Shown here: one piece after another, positions 7,124 to 14,319 of the stretch
How positions within the stretch are numbered: the first letter of the stretch is position 1
Layout: each line of letters starts with the position of its first letter
Assembly (NCBI GenBank): GCA_016930435.1
Contig: JAFGGQ010000020.1
Location: 1 to 14,319, forward strand
Origin: a bacterium
GTDB taxonomy: Bacteria > UBP14 > UBA6098 > JAFGQG01
DNA: 14,319 nucleotides
Reading direction: 5' to 3'
Translations under genes and position numbers: made by a program
The notes under the pieces: generated by a model
The model's input: the letters and a program-made list of their open reading frames with translations, nothing else
Told to the model about the DNA's origin: nothing
The model's database searches: none

Positions 7124-8824
7124 ATGTACGACTTCGGTCCTTATGAAAAAACTTATAAAGAATTTAACTGGGATCTGGCTAAAGAATTCCTTGAATATAA
7201 AGAAGGCGATCCTTTGAATATCGGATGGTATTGCAGCGACCGTATTTGCCAGCAGGGTAAAGCTCAAAAGATTGCCATGATCTGGGAAGGTTTTGATGGC
7301 GAGGTAAGGAAGTACAGTTTTAATGATCTTAGATTGCTTAGCAACACTTATGCCCATTACCTTAAGGGTTTAGGGATAAAACCGGGTGACCGGGTTTGTA
7401 TTTTTATGGATAAGATCCCGGATCTTTATATATCTTTTCTTGGGATACTGAAGCTGGGTGCAATTGCCCAACCGCTTTTCTCCGCATTTGGGGAGGAAGC
7501 CCTCTTCACGCGAATGGATGATGCCGATTCCATTGCCGTTATAACTACCCGCAAACATTTCCGGAAGGTTCGCCGGATCAAAGACCAGCTCCCCCACCTG
7601 AAACATATCATTGTTGTTGATGATGAAAATGTGAGACTGGAGGAAAGGGAAAAAGTCTTCATATTGGATAAGGCGGAAAGGGTGGAGGATTTTAATATTT
7701 ATCCTACTAATCCAGAAAGCCCATCGGTACTTCATTATACTTCAGGAACGACTGGCAAGCCCAAGGGTGCTTTGCATGTACATGCCAGTATATTTGCACA
7801 AAGCCTTTCCAGTAAATGGGTGCTTGACCTCAAGGATGAGGATATTTACTGGTGTACTGCCGACCCGGGTTGGGTTACCGGAACCAGCTACGGAATCATT
7901 GGGCCCTGGTCTTTAGGGATCACCCAGGTAGTCTATTGCGGTGGTTTCGGCAGCGAAAAATGGTATAAACTGATGGAAAAGTTCAGGGTTTCAGTATGGT
8001 ACACCGCTCCTACTGCAATTCGAATGCTTATGAAGGATGGTACGGACCTGGTCAAGCAGCATGACCTTTCGGCGTTGCGTTATATGTGCAGCGTCGGGGA
8101 GCCCCTAAACCCGGAAGCGGTCCACTGGGGTATAGAAGCCTTCGATATGCCTTTTTATGATACGTATTGGCAGACTGAAACAGGTGCTATTGTGATCACT
8201 AACTTCCCGGGTATGAAGGTTAAACCGGGTTCAATGGGCCGGGCTTTCCCGGGGATCACTGCAGTGGTGCTGGACCTCAAAAGCTATGAGGTTATCCGGG
8301 AACCCAATAAGGTGGGTTTGATCGCCCTGAAACCGGGATGGCCCTCAATGATGAGGGAATATTGGAATAATCCCACCGTTTACCAGTCTAAATTCATCAA
8401 TGGCTGGTATATTACCGGTGACCGTTCTTCAATCGATTCAGAAGGCTACTTTTGGTTTGTGGGCCGCGATGATGATGTTATCAATACTGCCGGGCACCTG
8501 GTGGGCCCATTCGAGATCGAATCCGCATTAATCGAGCACGAAGCGGTTGCGGAAGCCGCCGCAGTAGGAAAACCCGATCCCGTCAATATGGAAGTGGTAA
8601 AAGCCTTCGTTGCCCTTAAACCCGGCTTTGAAGGTAGTAGCGACCTGGAACTCTCTATTATGAATTTCATCAGGAAAAAACTCTCCCCACTGGCTATGCC
8701 ACAGGAAATAGAATTCGTAGATAAACTGCCCAAAACCCGTTCTGGAAAGATCATGAGAAGATTGCTCCGGGCAATGGAATGGGGGGAAGAAATCGGTGAT
8801 ACCTCTACACTGGAAGATGATTAA
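7124..8824 (+). CDS. acsA: acetyl-CoA synthetase-type AMP-forming ligase (AcsA-like)
   Basis: This 566-residue ANL-superfamily ligase is close to the short Bacillus AcsA type. Motifs in order are YTSGTTGKPKG (205-215, P-loop), YWQTETG (348-354), TGD (431-433), GRDDDV (447-452, hinge Asp450) and KTRSGK (537-542, K542 being the catalytic and usually acetylatable lysine). The ending GDTSTLED also matches AcsA. W349 before QTETG corresponds to the Trp that limits the acyl pocket of Acs to acetate-size acids, so acetate is the likely substrate. At TAGHLVG (455-461) L459 replaces the Arg found in the GHR or GER of ordinary Acs and AcsA. The Shine-Dalgarno is very strong (AAAAAGGAGG). A TATAAT at about 7054 lacks a good -35 partner. 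The carrier-protein gene 47 bases downstream raises the possibility that the acyl acceptor is holo-ACP and not CoA. Confidence 0.85.
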   Translation: MYDFGPYEKTYKEFNWDLAKEFLEYKEGDPLNIGWYCSDRICQQGKAQKIAMIWEGFDGEVRKYSFNDLRLLSNTYAHYLKGLGIKPGDRVCIFMDKIPDLYISFLGILKLGAIAQPLFSAFGEEALFTRMDDADSIAVITTRKHFRKVRRIKDQLPHLKHIIVVDDENVRLEEREKVFILDKAERVEDFNIYPTNPESPSVLHYTSGTTGKPKGALHVHASIFAQSLSSKWVLDLKDEDIYWCTADPGWVTGTSYGIIGPWSLGITQVVYCGGFGSEKWYKLMEKFRVSVWYTAPTAIRMLMKDGTDLVKQHDLSALRYMCSVGEPLNPEAVHWGIEAFDMPFYDTYWQTETGAIVITNFPGMKVKPGSMGRAFPGITAVVLDLKSYEVIREPNKVGLIALKPGWPSMMREYWNNPTVYQSKFINGWYITGDRSSIDSEGYFWFVGRDDDVINTAGHLVGPFEIESALIEHEAVAEAAAVGKPDPVNMEVVKAFVALKPGFEGSSDLELSIMNFIRKKLSPLAMPQEIEFVDKLPKTRSGKIMRRLLRAMEWGEEIGDTSTLEDD

Positions 8825-8871
8825 AAACTAACTAATTTAAACCTGGCAGCTAAATACAAAAGGAGTGAGAA

Positions 8872-9117
8872 ATGGAAGACATAGAAAATACTATTCTGGA
8901 ATACGTTATTGATGAATATCTGGAGGACGAGGATGATGAAATTGGCCCGAACAGCCCACTGATCTCTTCGGGTATCGTGGACAGTTTCTCCATGGTGAGT
9001 TTAAAGACCTTTCTGGAGAGAAAATATAATATAAGCATTCCGGACGATAAGGCTACACCTGAGGCGTTCGATACGGTTAACAGGATCGCCGATGTGGTCC
9101 GTAGTTTTATTTCCTGA
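8872..9117 (+). CDS. stand-alone acyl carrier protein
   Basis: The protein has 81 residues and is acidic, with the four-helix carrier-protein pattern. The phosphopantetheine site is S38 in SGIVDSFSMVSL (33-44). The DSF motif, in place of the DSL of fatty-acid AcpP, points to a specialised carrier such as those paired with ligases (DltC or PKS/NRPS-related) and not to the housekeeping ACP. Helix 1 carries the run EDEDDE (18-23). A good Shine-Dalgarno (AAAGGAG) lies 7 bases before the ATG. It is encoded between an AMP-forming acetate ligase and Kbl, with acpS two genes upstream. The likely role is to carry an acetyl or other short acyl group between these two enzymes; that role is inferred from position only. 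Confidence 0.9.
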   Translation: MEDIENTILEYVIDEYLEDEDDEIGPNSPLISSGIVDSFSMVSLKTFLERKYNISIPDDKATPEAFDTVNRIADVVRSFIS

Positions 9118-9231
9118 AAGAGAAGTTCAAAAATGTGATTATTTCTGGGGAAGATTCTTCGAATAATGATAAGCGGAACCCGGGAATTCGATGACTATTA
9201 CATAGAATAAAGCCTAATCAAGGAGGGTGTT

Positions 9232-10479
9232 ATGGCTTATAGCGAGAAAGCCCGTAATTTTTATCAGGGCGAGCTGAGGGACATTAAAGAGGGCGGTTTG
9301 TTTAAGGAGGAACGCTTTATTCAGAGCCCTCAATCAGCGGAGATCAAGGTGGAATATCCCTCCGGCGCTCAGCCCATGGATGTAATTAATATGTGTGCCA
9401 ACAATTATCTTGGATTATCCAGCCATCCGGAAGTGATAAAGGCTTCACATCAGGGACTGGATGATCGGGGTTTCGGGATGAGCTCGGTCCGTTTTATCTG
9501 CGGTACACAGGATATTCACCGGACCCTGGAGGATAAGCTTACAAAATTCCTGGAAACCGAGGATACTATTCTTTTTGCAAGTTGCATGGATGCTAACGCC
9601 GGTGTATTTGAGGCTGTTTTCAATGATCAGGATGTGCTTATTGCAGATCGCCTGGTGCATGCCTCTATCGTTGATGGGATGAGGCTCTGCAAAGCCCTTA
9701 ATGAAAGCTACAAGCATTCCAATATGGAGCATTTGGAAAAGAAATTGCAGACCTATCAGGATGCCCGTTTTCGGTGTATAGTGACCGATGGGGTATTCTC
9801 AATGGACGGGGACACCGCTAAACTTGATGAGATCTGTGACCTGGCGGAAAAGTACGACGCTCTGGTTTTCGTTGATGATTCCCACGCTACCGGTTTTCTG
9901 GGCAAACGGGGCAAGGGAACACATGAGCTTAAAGGGGTGTTAGGGCGGATAGATATCATAACTACAACGCTGGGGAAAGCCCTTGGGGGAGCCTCAGGCG
10001 GTTGTGTCAGCGGTCGCAAGGAGATAGTGGAGATGTGCCGGCAAAGAGCCCGTCCATACCTCTTCAGTAATGCAATGCCTCCGGTGGTCGTAGCCGCCTC
10101 AAATAAGGTAATGGACTTGATCATGGGAAGTACGGAAAGGCGGGATAAGCTGGAAAATAATACAAAGTTCTGGCGGAAAAGCCTGTTGGAAGCCGGTTTT
10201 GATATCAAGGATGGGGATACCCCCATCGTACCCATTATGCTCTATAACGCCAAACTATCCCAGGATATGTCCCGGGATCTTTACCAGGAGGGTATCTATG
10301 CTATAGGTTTCTTTTTCCCGGTAGTTCCCAAGGGCCAGGCTCGAATTCGTACACAGATCTCGGCAGGGCATGATATAAATCACCTGGAAAGAGCCCTGGA
10401 AGCCTTTATCAAGGTTGGAAAGAAATATAACATACTGGGTAAGACCAAAGATGAGATAATTGAGATGTATGGCCTCTGA
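9232..10479 (+). CDS. kbl: glycine C-acetyltransferase (2-amino-3-ketobutyrate CoA ligase)
   Basis: This 415-residue PLP enzyme of the alpha-oxoamine synthase family is very similar to E. coli Kbl: EGLFKEER-like start (GGLFKEER, 21-28), CANNYLGL (55-62), SVRFICGTQD (85-94), DGVFSMDG (186-193), VDDSHATGF (214-222), GKALGGASGG and FFFPVVPKGQARIRTQ. K249 in TTLGKALGG is the PLP lysine, D215 and H218 bind the cofactor, and H143 is the probable ring-stacking residue. It cleaves 2-amino-3-ketobutyrate to glycine plus acetyl-CoA, or condenses them. It is slightly longer than E. coli Kbl (398), with a short insert near residue 45 and a C-terminal tail of about 12 residues. The Shine-Dalgarno is very strong (AAGGAGG), 114 bases after the carrier protein. 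Among alpha-oxoamine synthases some members take acyl-ACP, so acetyl-ACP is a possible substrate here. Confidence 0.93.
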   Translation: MAYSEKARNFYQGELRDIKEGGLFKEERFIQSPQSAEIKVEYPSGAQPMDVINMCANNYLGLSSHPEVIKASHQGLDDRGFGMSSVRFICGTQDIHRTLEDKLTKFLETEDTILFASCMDANAGVFEAVFNDQDVLIADRLVHASIVDGMRLCKALNESYKHSNMEHLEKKLQTYQDARFRCIVTDGVFSMDGDTAKLDEICDLAEKYDALVFVDDSHATGFLGKRGKGTHELKGVLGRIDIITTTLGKALGGASGGCVSGRKEIVEMCRQRARPYLFSNAMPPVVVAASNKVMDLIMGSTERRDKLENNTKFWRKSLLEAGFDIKDGDTPIVPIMLYNAKLSQDMSRDLYQEGIYAIGFFFPVVPKGQARIRTQISAGHDINHLERALEAFIKVGKKYNILGKTKDEIIEMYGL

Positions 10480-10505
10480 TCCAGTGGCTAATCAACAATT
10501 TATTG

Positions 10506-10536
10506 GGGCGGCTTTTAAAAGGTCGCCCTTTTTTTT
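10506..10536 (+). terminator. intrinsic terminator downstream of kbl
   Basis: GGGCGGC (10506-10512) pairs with GGTCGCCC (10521-10528), with one G-T pair; the A/T bases between can extend the stem, and a run of eight T follows at once. It is a strong rho-independent terminator in the plus direction. It lies 27 bases after the kbl stop and only 30 bases before the satP start. Confidence 0.85.
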
Positions 10537-10566
10537 GAATCTGATCTATAAATCAAAGGAGTACTG

Positions 10567-11136
10567 ATGAATGAAAAACTTGGCAATCCAGCCCCTTTGG
10601 GCTTAATGGGTTTCGGGATGACCACCGTGCTGCTCAACATCCATAATGCCGGATTCTTTCCACTGGGATCAATGATATTGGCCATGGGGATTTTCTACGG
10701 CGGAATAGCCCAGATTATCGCCGGCATAATGGAATATAAAAAGGGCAATACCTTCGGTATTACCGCCTTTACAAGCTATGGGCTTTTTTGGTTGAGCCTG
10801 GTCGCCCTGATATTAATGCCCGAAATGAACCTAATTCACCCTCCCTCAAATGCCTTTATAGGATGGTACCTGTTCATGTGGGGACTTTTTACTTTTGGTA
10901 TGTGGTTTGCCACCTGGGGTAAAAACAGGGCACTGCAGACAATCTTCCTTACCCTTACAATATTATTCTGGTTACTGGCTATCCGGGATTGGAGTGGGAG
11001 TTCTTTGATCGGGACGATTGCCGGTTTCGAAGGCATTATCTGCGGCTTCTCCGCTATATACCTGGCCCTGGCTGAAGTAATAAATGAATCCCACGGAAAA
11101 GAGATCATTCCCATTGGACTGATCAAAAAAGCCTGA
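10567..11136 (+). CDS. satP: acetate permease, SatP/YaaH (GPR1/FUN34) family
   Basis: This 189-residue integral membrane protein has the length and six hydrophobic segments of the SatP family. The signature NPAPLGLMGFGMTT (7-20) lies at the start of the first segment. FYGGIAQIIAGIMEYKKGNTFG follows, then an FTSYGLFWLSL segment, all characteristic of the AceTr family. These proteins move acetate, and in E. coli also succinate, across the inner membrane, probably with protons. Here it would supply acetate to the ligase encoded upstream, or export acetate. The Shine-Dalgarno AAAGGAG lies 5 bases before the ATG. An intrinsic terminator directly upstream leaves no room for a full promoter, so expression depends on readthrough or on a promoter inside or before the terminator. 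Confidence 0.9.
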   Translation: MNEKLGNPAPLGLMGFGMTTVLLNIHNAGFFPLGSMILAMGIFYGGIAQIIAGIMEYKKGNTFGITAFTSYGLFWLSLVALILMPEMNLIHPPSNAFIGWYLFMWGLFTFGMWFATWGKNRALQTIFLTLTILFWLLAIRDWSGSSLIGTIAGFEGIICGFSAIYLALAEVINESHGKEIIPIGLIKKA

Positions 11137-11284
11137 TCCCAAAGGGCTGTGATCCGATGGTTCACTTATTGCCGTAAGGCTTTTATCTGTCTTAGTGACT
11201 TGGCACAAACCTTTGGGCAAAGCATTTCGAAGAAATGAGGACTTTACATCAAATCCGTATTTGTAAAAATAAAAATAAGGAATA

Positions 11285-11331
11285 ACCGCAAAGACCGCTA
11301 AAAAAACAAACCGCCAAGCACGCAAAGAAGG
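11285..11331. repeat. degenerate CCGCAAAGA-type short repeat tract
   Basis: Four imperfect units (CCGCAAAGA, CCGCTAAAA, CCGCCAAGCA, CGCAAAGAAG) lie in the convergent gap between satP and the VWA gene. Sequences of the style CGCCAAGACGCAAAG occur as dispersed intergenic repeats in many environmental genomes. Nothing else stands out in this 236-base gap apart from a 3-bp GCC-GTAA-GGC stem followed by TTTT at 11171-11184, too weak to call a terminator. Confidence 0.35.
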
Positions 11332-11372
11332 GAACAAACAAAACAGAGTTTGAAACTGAATTAATGAGAGCT

Positions 11373-12770
11373 TTAATCTGAAAAGTATGCGCTTTGTTCG
11401 AATTGAATGATGGTCTTAATGGTTACCCTGCGGTTCAAAGCCCGTTCTGAAGGAGTAGCATTGGAATTAATGGGTTTGGACTCCCCATACCAGTGCAATT
11501 CGGTGGAACCATTGCAGGGTAATCGAGGGGTAATATAATCATCCACACTGATAGTCCGTTCCGATGATAGTAATAAGTTGCTCTCATCCGAACCTACATC
11601 GCAGGTGAAGCCTTCTACGATAACCCGTATCGAATAATTTTCCGGGACCTCTTTAAGCAATTCCAGATAGGTGTCCAGTTTCTGTTTTGCGGAAGGATAA
11701 ATAACGGCATTGCCCATATCGTAAAATGGAATCAATAGTACTTCCTGAAGCTCCTGAGGGATTTGGAAGGGGTCATCATTTAGATCACTATCAACTATAT
11801 TCAGGGAATCTTTGTAACTTTCAAATTGGAAGGGATCATAGGGTACCTTATATTCCCCCTTGAATTTGATAGGGGTATAGAAAACGTTAAAGGAAACCAG
11901 ATGGCACTGGCCGTCGAGTTTTTTGGATTTCGGAGAATAAGTAAGCTTATAGTAATTTGTAATCCAGTTATACAAGGAAGCAGCGATCTCGGGTGATGTC
12001 CTCTGGTCATCCATAATAAAAATTCCGCCCGTATTCTTTGCCAACTCGCTTAAAAGGCCAGGTTGAATGGTTCCGAAACCCACTACGAATATTCGGATAT
12101 TTACTTCTTTTGCCCATTTTATAAGGTTTTCATAGCTTTCTGCAGATGAGACGTTCCCATCGGTAAAGAGGATCAGGTTCTTATTGGATGACTGTGATCC
12201 CAGATAATCGATGCCTAATTGCAAAGCATCGAATAACGGTGTGCCGTTGGGCCGGGGGAGCTCTCCCTGTTCTATCCATAATATAGCAGCATTTTTGTCA
12301 TTTGTAAAGCTTTTCATTGCCCTGGTAGTACCGCCGAACTGGATTATCCTGAAATCGTCAAGATCCCCCGCAAGGGCAATGAAATTATTAATACAGCTCT
12401 TTACACCGTCAATGTAAGGGCGCATACTGCCACTGCAATCCTGGATCAGTAAAAAGCTGTTCGGACCGCTATTACCGTACCTGATAAGATTATAGGGTAG
12501 CGAATCTGTTTGAGTTCCTACTATCTCTACAAGATTACCGTCGCGCGGATGAAGATCAAGCTGGTAAGGGGAATTGAAAAACAGGGATATTGAATCGGGG
12601 AAAAGATAGGAGTTTAAAATGTATTCCGGGCTATTTTGACGTTTTAAGCACACAATATCCTGATCATGATGAGCGCATCCTCCAAGGCAACAGGACAGAA
12701 CTGCGCAGAAAATAGAAGCAAGGTGCCGCTTGCTAACAGGAGAAAGATGAAGAAAAGATTTTTTGGGCAT
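11373..12770 (-). CDS. lipoprotein with VWA domain and OmpA-like C-terminal domain
   Basis: The protein has 465 residues. The N-terminus has a basic region, a hydrophobic stretch and lipobox L29-G-G-C32, so it should be a lipid-anchored envelope protein. A von Willebrand factor A domain spans about 105-270, with a complete MIDAS: D111-C-S113-G-S115, T177 (NGTPLFDAL) and D204 (LFTDGN). Residues about 345-455 are an OmpA/MotB-like peptidoglycan-binding domain. GFTCDVGSDESN (387-398) contains D391 and LSSERTISV (401-409) contains R405, the pair that binds diaminopimelate in OmpA. YGESKPI and NATPSERALNRRV complete the family pattern. C390 and C419 could form a disulfide. It would tether a metal-dependent adhesion or scaffold domain to the cell wall. 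Neighbouring genes are metabolic and give no clue; it has its own promoter. Confidence 0.85.
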   Translation of the reverse strand: MPKKSFLHLSPVSKRHLASIFCAVLSCCLGGCAHHDQDIVCLKRQNSPEYILNSYLFPDSISLFFNSPYQLDLHPRDGNLVEIVGTQTDSLPYNLIRYGNSGPNSFLLIQDCSGSMRPYIDGVKSCINNFIALAGDLDDFRIIQFGGTTRAMKSFTNDKNAAILWIEQGELPRPNGTPLFDALQLGIDYLGSQSSNKNLILFTDGNVSSAESYENLIKWAKEVNIRIFVVGFGTIQPGLLSELAKNTGGIFIMDDQRTSPEIAASLYNWITNYYKLTYSPKSKKLDGQCHLVSFNVFYTPIKFKGEYKVPYDPFQFESYKDSLNIVDSDLNDDPFQIPQELQEVLLIPFYDMGNAVIYPSAKQKLDTYLELLKEVPENYSIRVIVEGFTCDVGSDESNLLLSSERTISVDDYITPRLPCNGSTELHWYGESKPINSNATPSERALNRRVTIKTIIQFEQSAYFSD

Positions 12771-12826
12771 TGGACTTTACAATTAAATTATCATTAATTA
12801 CAGACAAATGTAAATAATTTTGAAGT

Positions 12827-12855
12827 ACAATAATAAACTTTTTTAATTTTGTCAA
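12827..12855 (-). promoter_or_regulatory. near-consensus sigma70-type promoter for the VWA-OmpA lipoprotein
   Basis: On the minus strand there is a perfect TTGACA (12850-12855), a 17-base AT-rich spacer, and TATTGT (12827-12832). The expected start near 12820 leaves a leader of about 50 bases before the ATG at 12770. The remaining gap down to nadB (12856-12899) holds a 5-bp stem CAAGG/CCTTG at 12876-12891 without a T-run, a poor terminator at best. Confidence 0.7.
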
Positions 12856-12899
12856 GAATTTTTTTGTGGAATTTACAAGGGATTAACCTTGCAAGGGTT

Positions 12900-14319
12900 T
12901 CAAATATGGTTTTCCCGAAATAATCCGCGATTTCTAATGATAGTATTTTTCAGGAAATTCTGATCGTCTTTGTTGGGATAATTGATATTATAGTGCAGTC
13001 CACGGCTCTCCTTCCGGCTTATAGCTGCCCGAATAACCAGTTCGCCGACAGAGAGCATATTCCGCAGTTCCAGCATTTCCTTTTTCACCGGATTTTTTCG
13101 ATAAAAACTATTGATCTCTGCTATAAGAGGGAAGATCCTTCGACTGGCTCGTTCCAATCGGGTGTTAGAACGGACGATGCCGACATAGTTCCACATAAAG
13201 TCTCTCAGTTCTTTCCAGCTATGGGAGATAACCACCCATTCCTGAGCGTCGAAAACACCTGTATCATCCCATTGGGGTATTTCCGGAAAGGTTCTTTTTT
13301 CTTTATAGCGAGATTGAATATCCAGGTAGATGAATTGGGCGAAGGTAATTCCTTCCAGGAGGGAATTGCTAGCCAGCCGGTTTGCGCCATGTAATCCCAC
13401 CGATGCGACTTCACCGCAGGCATAAAGCCTGTCAACATCAGTTGCGCCATGTTCGTCGGTCAAAACCCCTCCACACATGTAGTGAGTGCTGGGGACCACT
13501 GGTATCCAATCCTTGGTGATATCCAGCCCTTCCTCCAGGCAGGTATTATAAATATTGGGAAAGCGATGGATAAGGAACTCGGGCTTCTGGTGAGTTATAT
13601 CCAGGTAAACGCATTCCTCGCCGCTTTTTTTTAACTCGTGATCGATTGCCTGGGATACGATGTCCCGGGGAGCAAGGTCTTTGAGTGGATGGTATTTAGT
13701 CATGAATTTTTCACCATTCCCCAGGCGTAATAATCCCCCTTCTCCCCGGAGGGTTTCAGAGATCAAAAAGGAATGCTTCAACTTCTTTGAAAATAGCATG
13801 GTGGGATGAAACTGGATAAACTCCATATCCCGGATTCGAGCACCTGCCCGGTAGGCCATAGCCACTCCGTCGCCGGTAGCAATTGAAGAATTTGTCGTGT
13901 GTTTATAAAGCAGACCCAGTCCACCCGTGGCTAATACGGTAAAATTGGCAAGAATGGTTCTTACTTTGTTCTGCTCTATATCAAAAGCATAAACCCCAAA
14001 ACAGGTTATCTTTTCTCCCCTGGAAAGAGTATAATTTTTTAAATGGTGCTGGGTAAGAAGATCCACAGCTACATGATGGGTTAATATATCGATATTCTTA
14101 TGAGCTTGGGCATGGGCTAACAGGGTTTCCTGGAAGGAACGGCCGGTATAATCTCCTACATGAAGCACGCGTTTGCGGGAGTGCCCACCCTCCTTCCCCA
14201 GATCATAATCGCCAGTGGTTTCATTGCGGGTGAACGGTACCCCATATTGGATCAGTTCATGGATAGCCTGAGGAGCATATCCGACAATCTTTCGCACTAT
14301 CTTCTCATCACATAATCCA
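12900..14319 (-). CDS. nadB: L-aspartate oxidase (5'-truncated by window edge)
   Basis: The frame is open to the last base; the visible start GLCDEKIVRKIVGYAPQAI is the normal NadB continuation, so the GTG at 14297 is an internal Val codon and not the start. About 472 residues are visible. The FAD-binding N-terminus (roughly 65 residues) is outside the window. Diagnostic blocks are KEGGHSRKRVLHVGD, FIQFHPTML, ETLRGEGG, PRDIVSQAI, PSTHYMCGG and CGEVASVGLHGANRLASNSLLEG. HGANRLASNSLLE and the GGHS block separate NadB from succinate dehydrogenase and fumarate reductase flavoproteins. It oxidises L-aspartate to iminoaspartate, the first step of de novo NAD synthesis, with oxygen or fumarate as electron acceptor. 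In an anaerobe fumarate is expected. The last residues before the stop look intact, and no nadA or nadC is visible here. Confidence 0.93.
   Translation of the reverse strand, partial: GLCDEKIVRKIVGYAPQAIHELIQYGVPFTRNETTGDYDLGKEGGHSRKRVLHVGDYTGRSFQETLLAHAQAHKNIDILTHHVAVDLLTQHHLKNYTLSRGEKITCFGVYAFDIEQNKVRTILANFTVLATGGLGLLYKHTTNSSIATGDGVAMAYRAGARIRDMEFIQFHPTMLFSKKLKHSFLISETLRGEGGLLRLGNGEKFMTKYHPLKDLAPRDIVSQAIDHELKKSGEECVYLDITHQKPEFLIHRFPNIYNTCLEEGLDITKDWIPVVPSTHYMCGGVLTDEHGATDVDRLYACGEVASVGLHGANRLASNSLLEGITFAQFIYLDIQSRYKEKRTFPEIPQWDDTGVFDAQEWVVISHSWKELRDFMWNYVGIVRSNTRLERASRRIFPLIAEINSFYRKNPVKKEMLELRNMLSVGELVIRAAISRKESRGLHYNINYPNKDDQNFLKNTIIRNRGLFRENHI

Noticed and set aside
9756-10235. 159-codon antisense frame within kbl
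   Set aside because: Ser/Pro/Arg-rich translation opposite a highly conserved PLP enzyme; typical codon-bias shadow.
9232-10479. serine palmitoyltransferase of a sphingolipid cluster (suggested by ACP and ligase neighbours)
   Set aside because: Motifs follow Kbl block by block, and the partner ligase has the acetate-restricting Trp; no other sphingolipid genes are present.
12876-12891. CAAGG/CCTTG stem after nadB as an intrinsic terminator
   Set aside because: Only five base pairs and no T-run on the minus strand.
12993-13394. 133-codon plus-strand frame within nadB
   Set aside because: Antisense to clearly conserved L-aspartate oxidase sequence, no recognisable features.
1-14319. CRISPR arrays, tRNA or rRNA genes, insertion sequences, attachment sites
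   Set aside because: No regularly spaced repeats, transposase frames, tRNA-like cloverleafs or terminal inverted repeats were seen on either strand.

Overview
The window reads as a chromosomal segment from an anaerobic or fermentative Gram-negative bacterium. Supporting signs are ferredoxin-linked 2-oxoacid oxidoreductase genes, an OmpA-type peptidoglycan-binding lipoprotein, Sec signal peptides ending in WAQ/WSQ, and a DUF4159/DUF4175-type gene pair. Moderate GC, AT-rich intergenic DNA and the gene families fit the FCB group in a broad sense (Bacteroidota relatives, Marinimicrobia, KSB1, Calditrichota). This assignment is an inference from gene content; no rRNA or other marker gene is present.

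Layout. Positions 1-1464 (minus): the start of a three-TM DUF4175-like protein that runs off the left edge, preceded by a secreted DUF4159 protein with a good sigma70-type promoter. Positions 1504-1993: a divergent, AT-rich intergenic region holding promoters for both sides. Positions 1994-11136 (plus): ten co-directional genes. They are a 2-oxoacid:ferredoxin oxidoreductase in three ORFs (8Fe ferredoxin, alpha, and a fused beta-gamma subunit), a small exported alpha/beta hydrolase, a threonine-dehydrogenase-like enzyme, holo-ACP synthase, an acetyl-CoA-synthetase-type ligase, a stand-alone acyl carrier protein, 2-amino-3-ketobutyrate CoA ligase (Kbl), and, after an intrinsic terminator, a SatP-type acetate permease. 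Positions 11373-12770 (minus): a VWA-OmpA fusion lipoprotein with a near-consensus promoter. Positions 12900-14319 (minus): nadB (L-aspartate oxidase), N-terminus off the right edge.

How the genes may work together. Tdh and Kbl are the textbook pair that turns threonine into glycine plus an acetyl thioester, and the ligase and SatP handle acetate. The unexpected part is a dedicated carrier protein between the acetate ligase and Kbl, with its phosphopantetheinyl transferase two genes upstream. That arrangement suggests an acetyl-S-carrier-protein version of the acetate/glycine/threonine interconversion. The ligase keeps the Trp that restricts the pocket to acetate but has Leu where relatives have a conserved Arg. 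The Tdh-like protein keeps the catalytic zinc site but has lost all four structural-zinc cysteines and the usual NAD-binding acidic residue. This module is the most interesting candidate system in the window; its biochemical role is inference.
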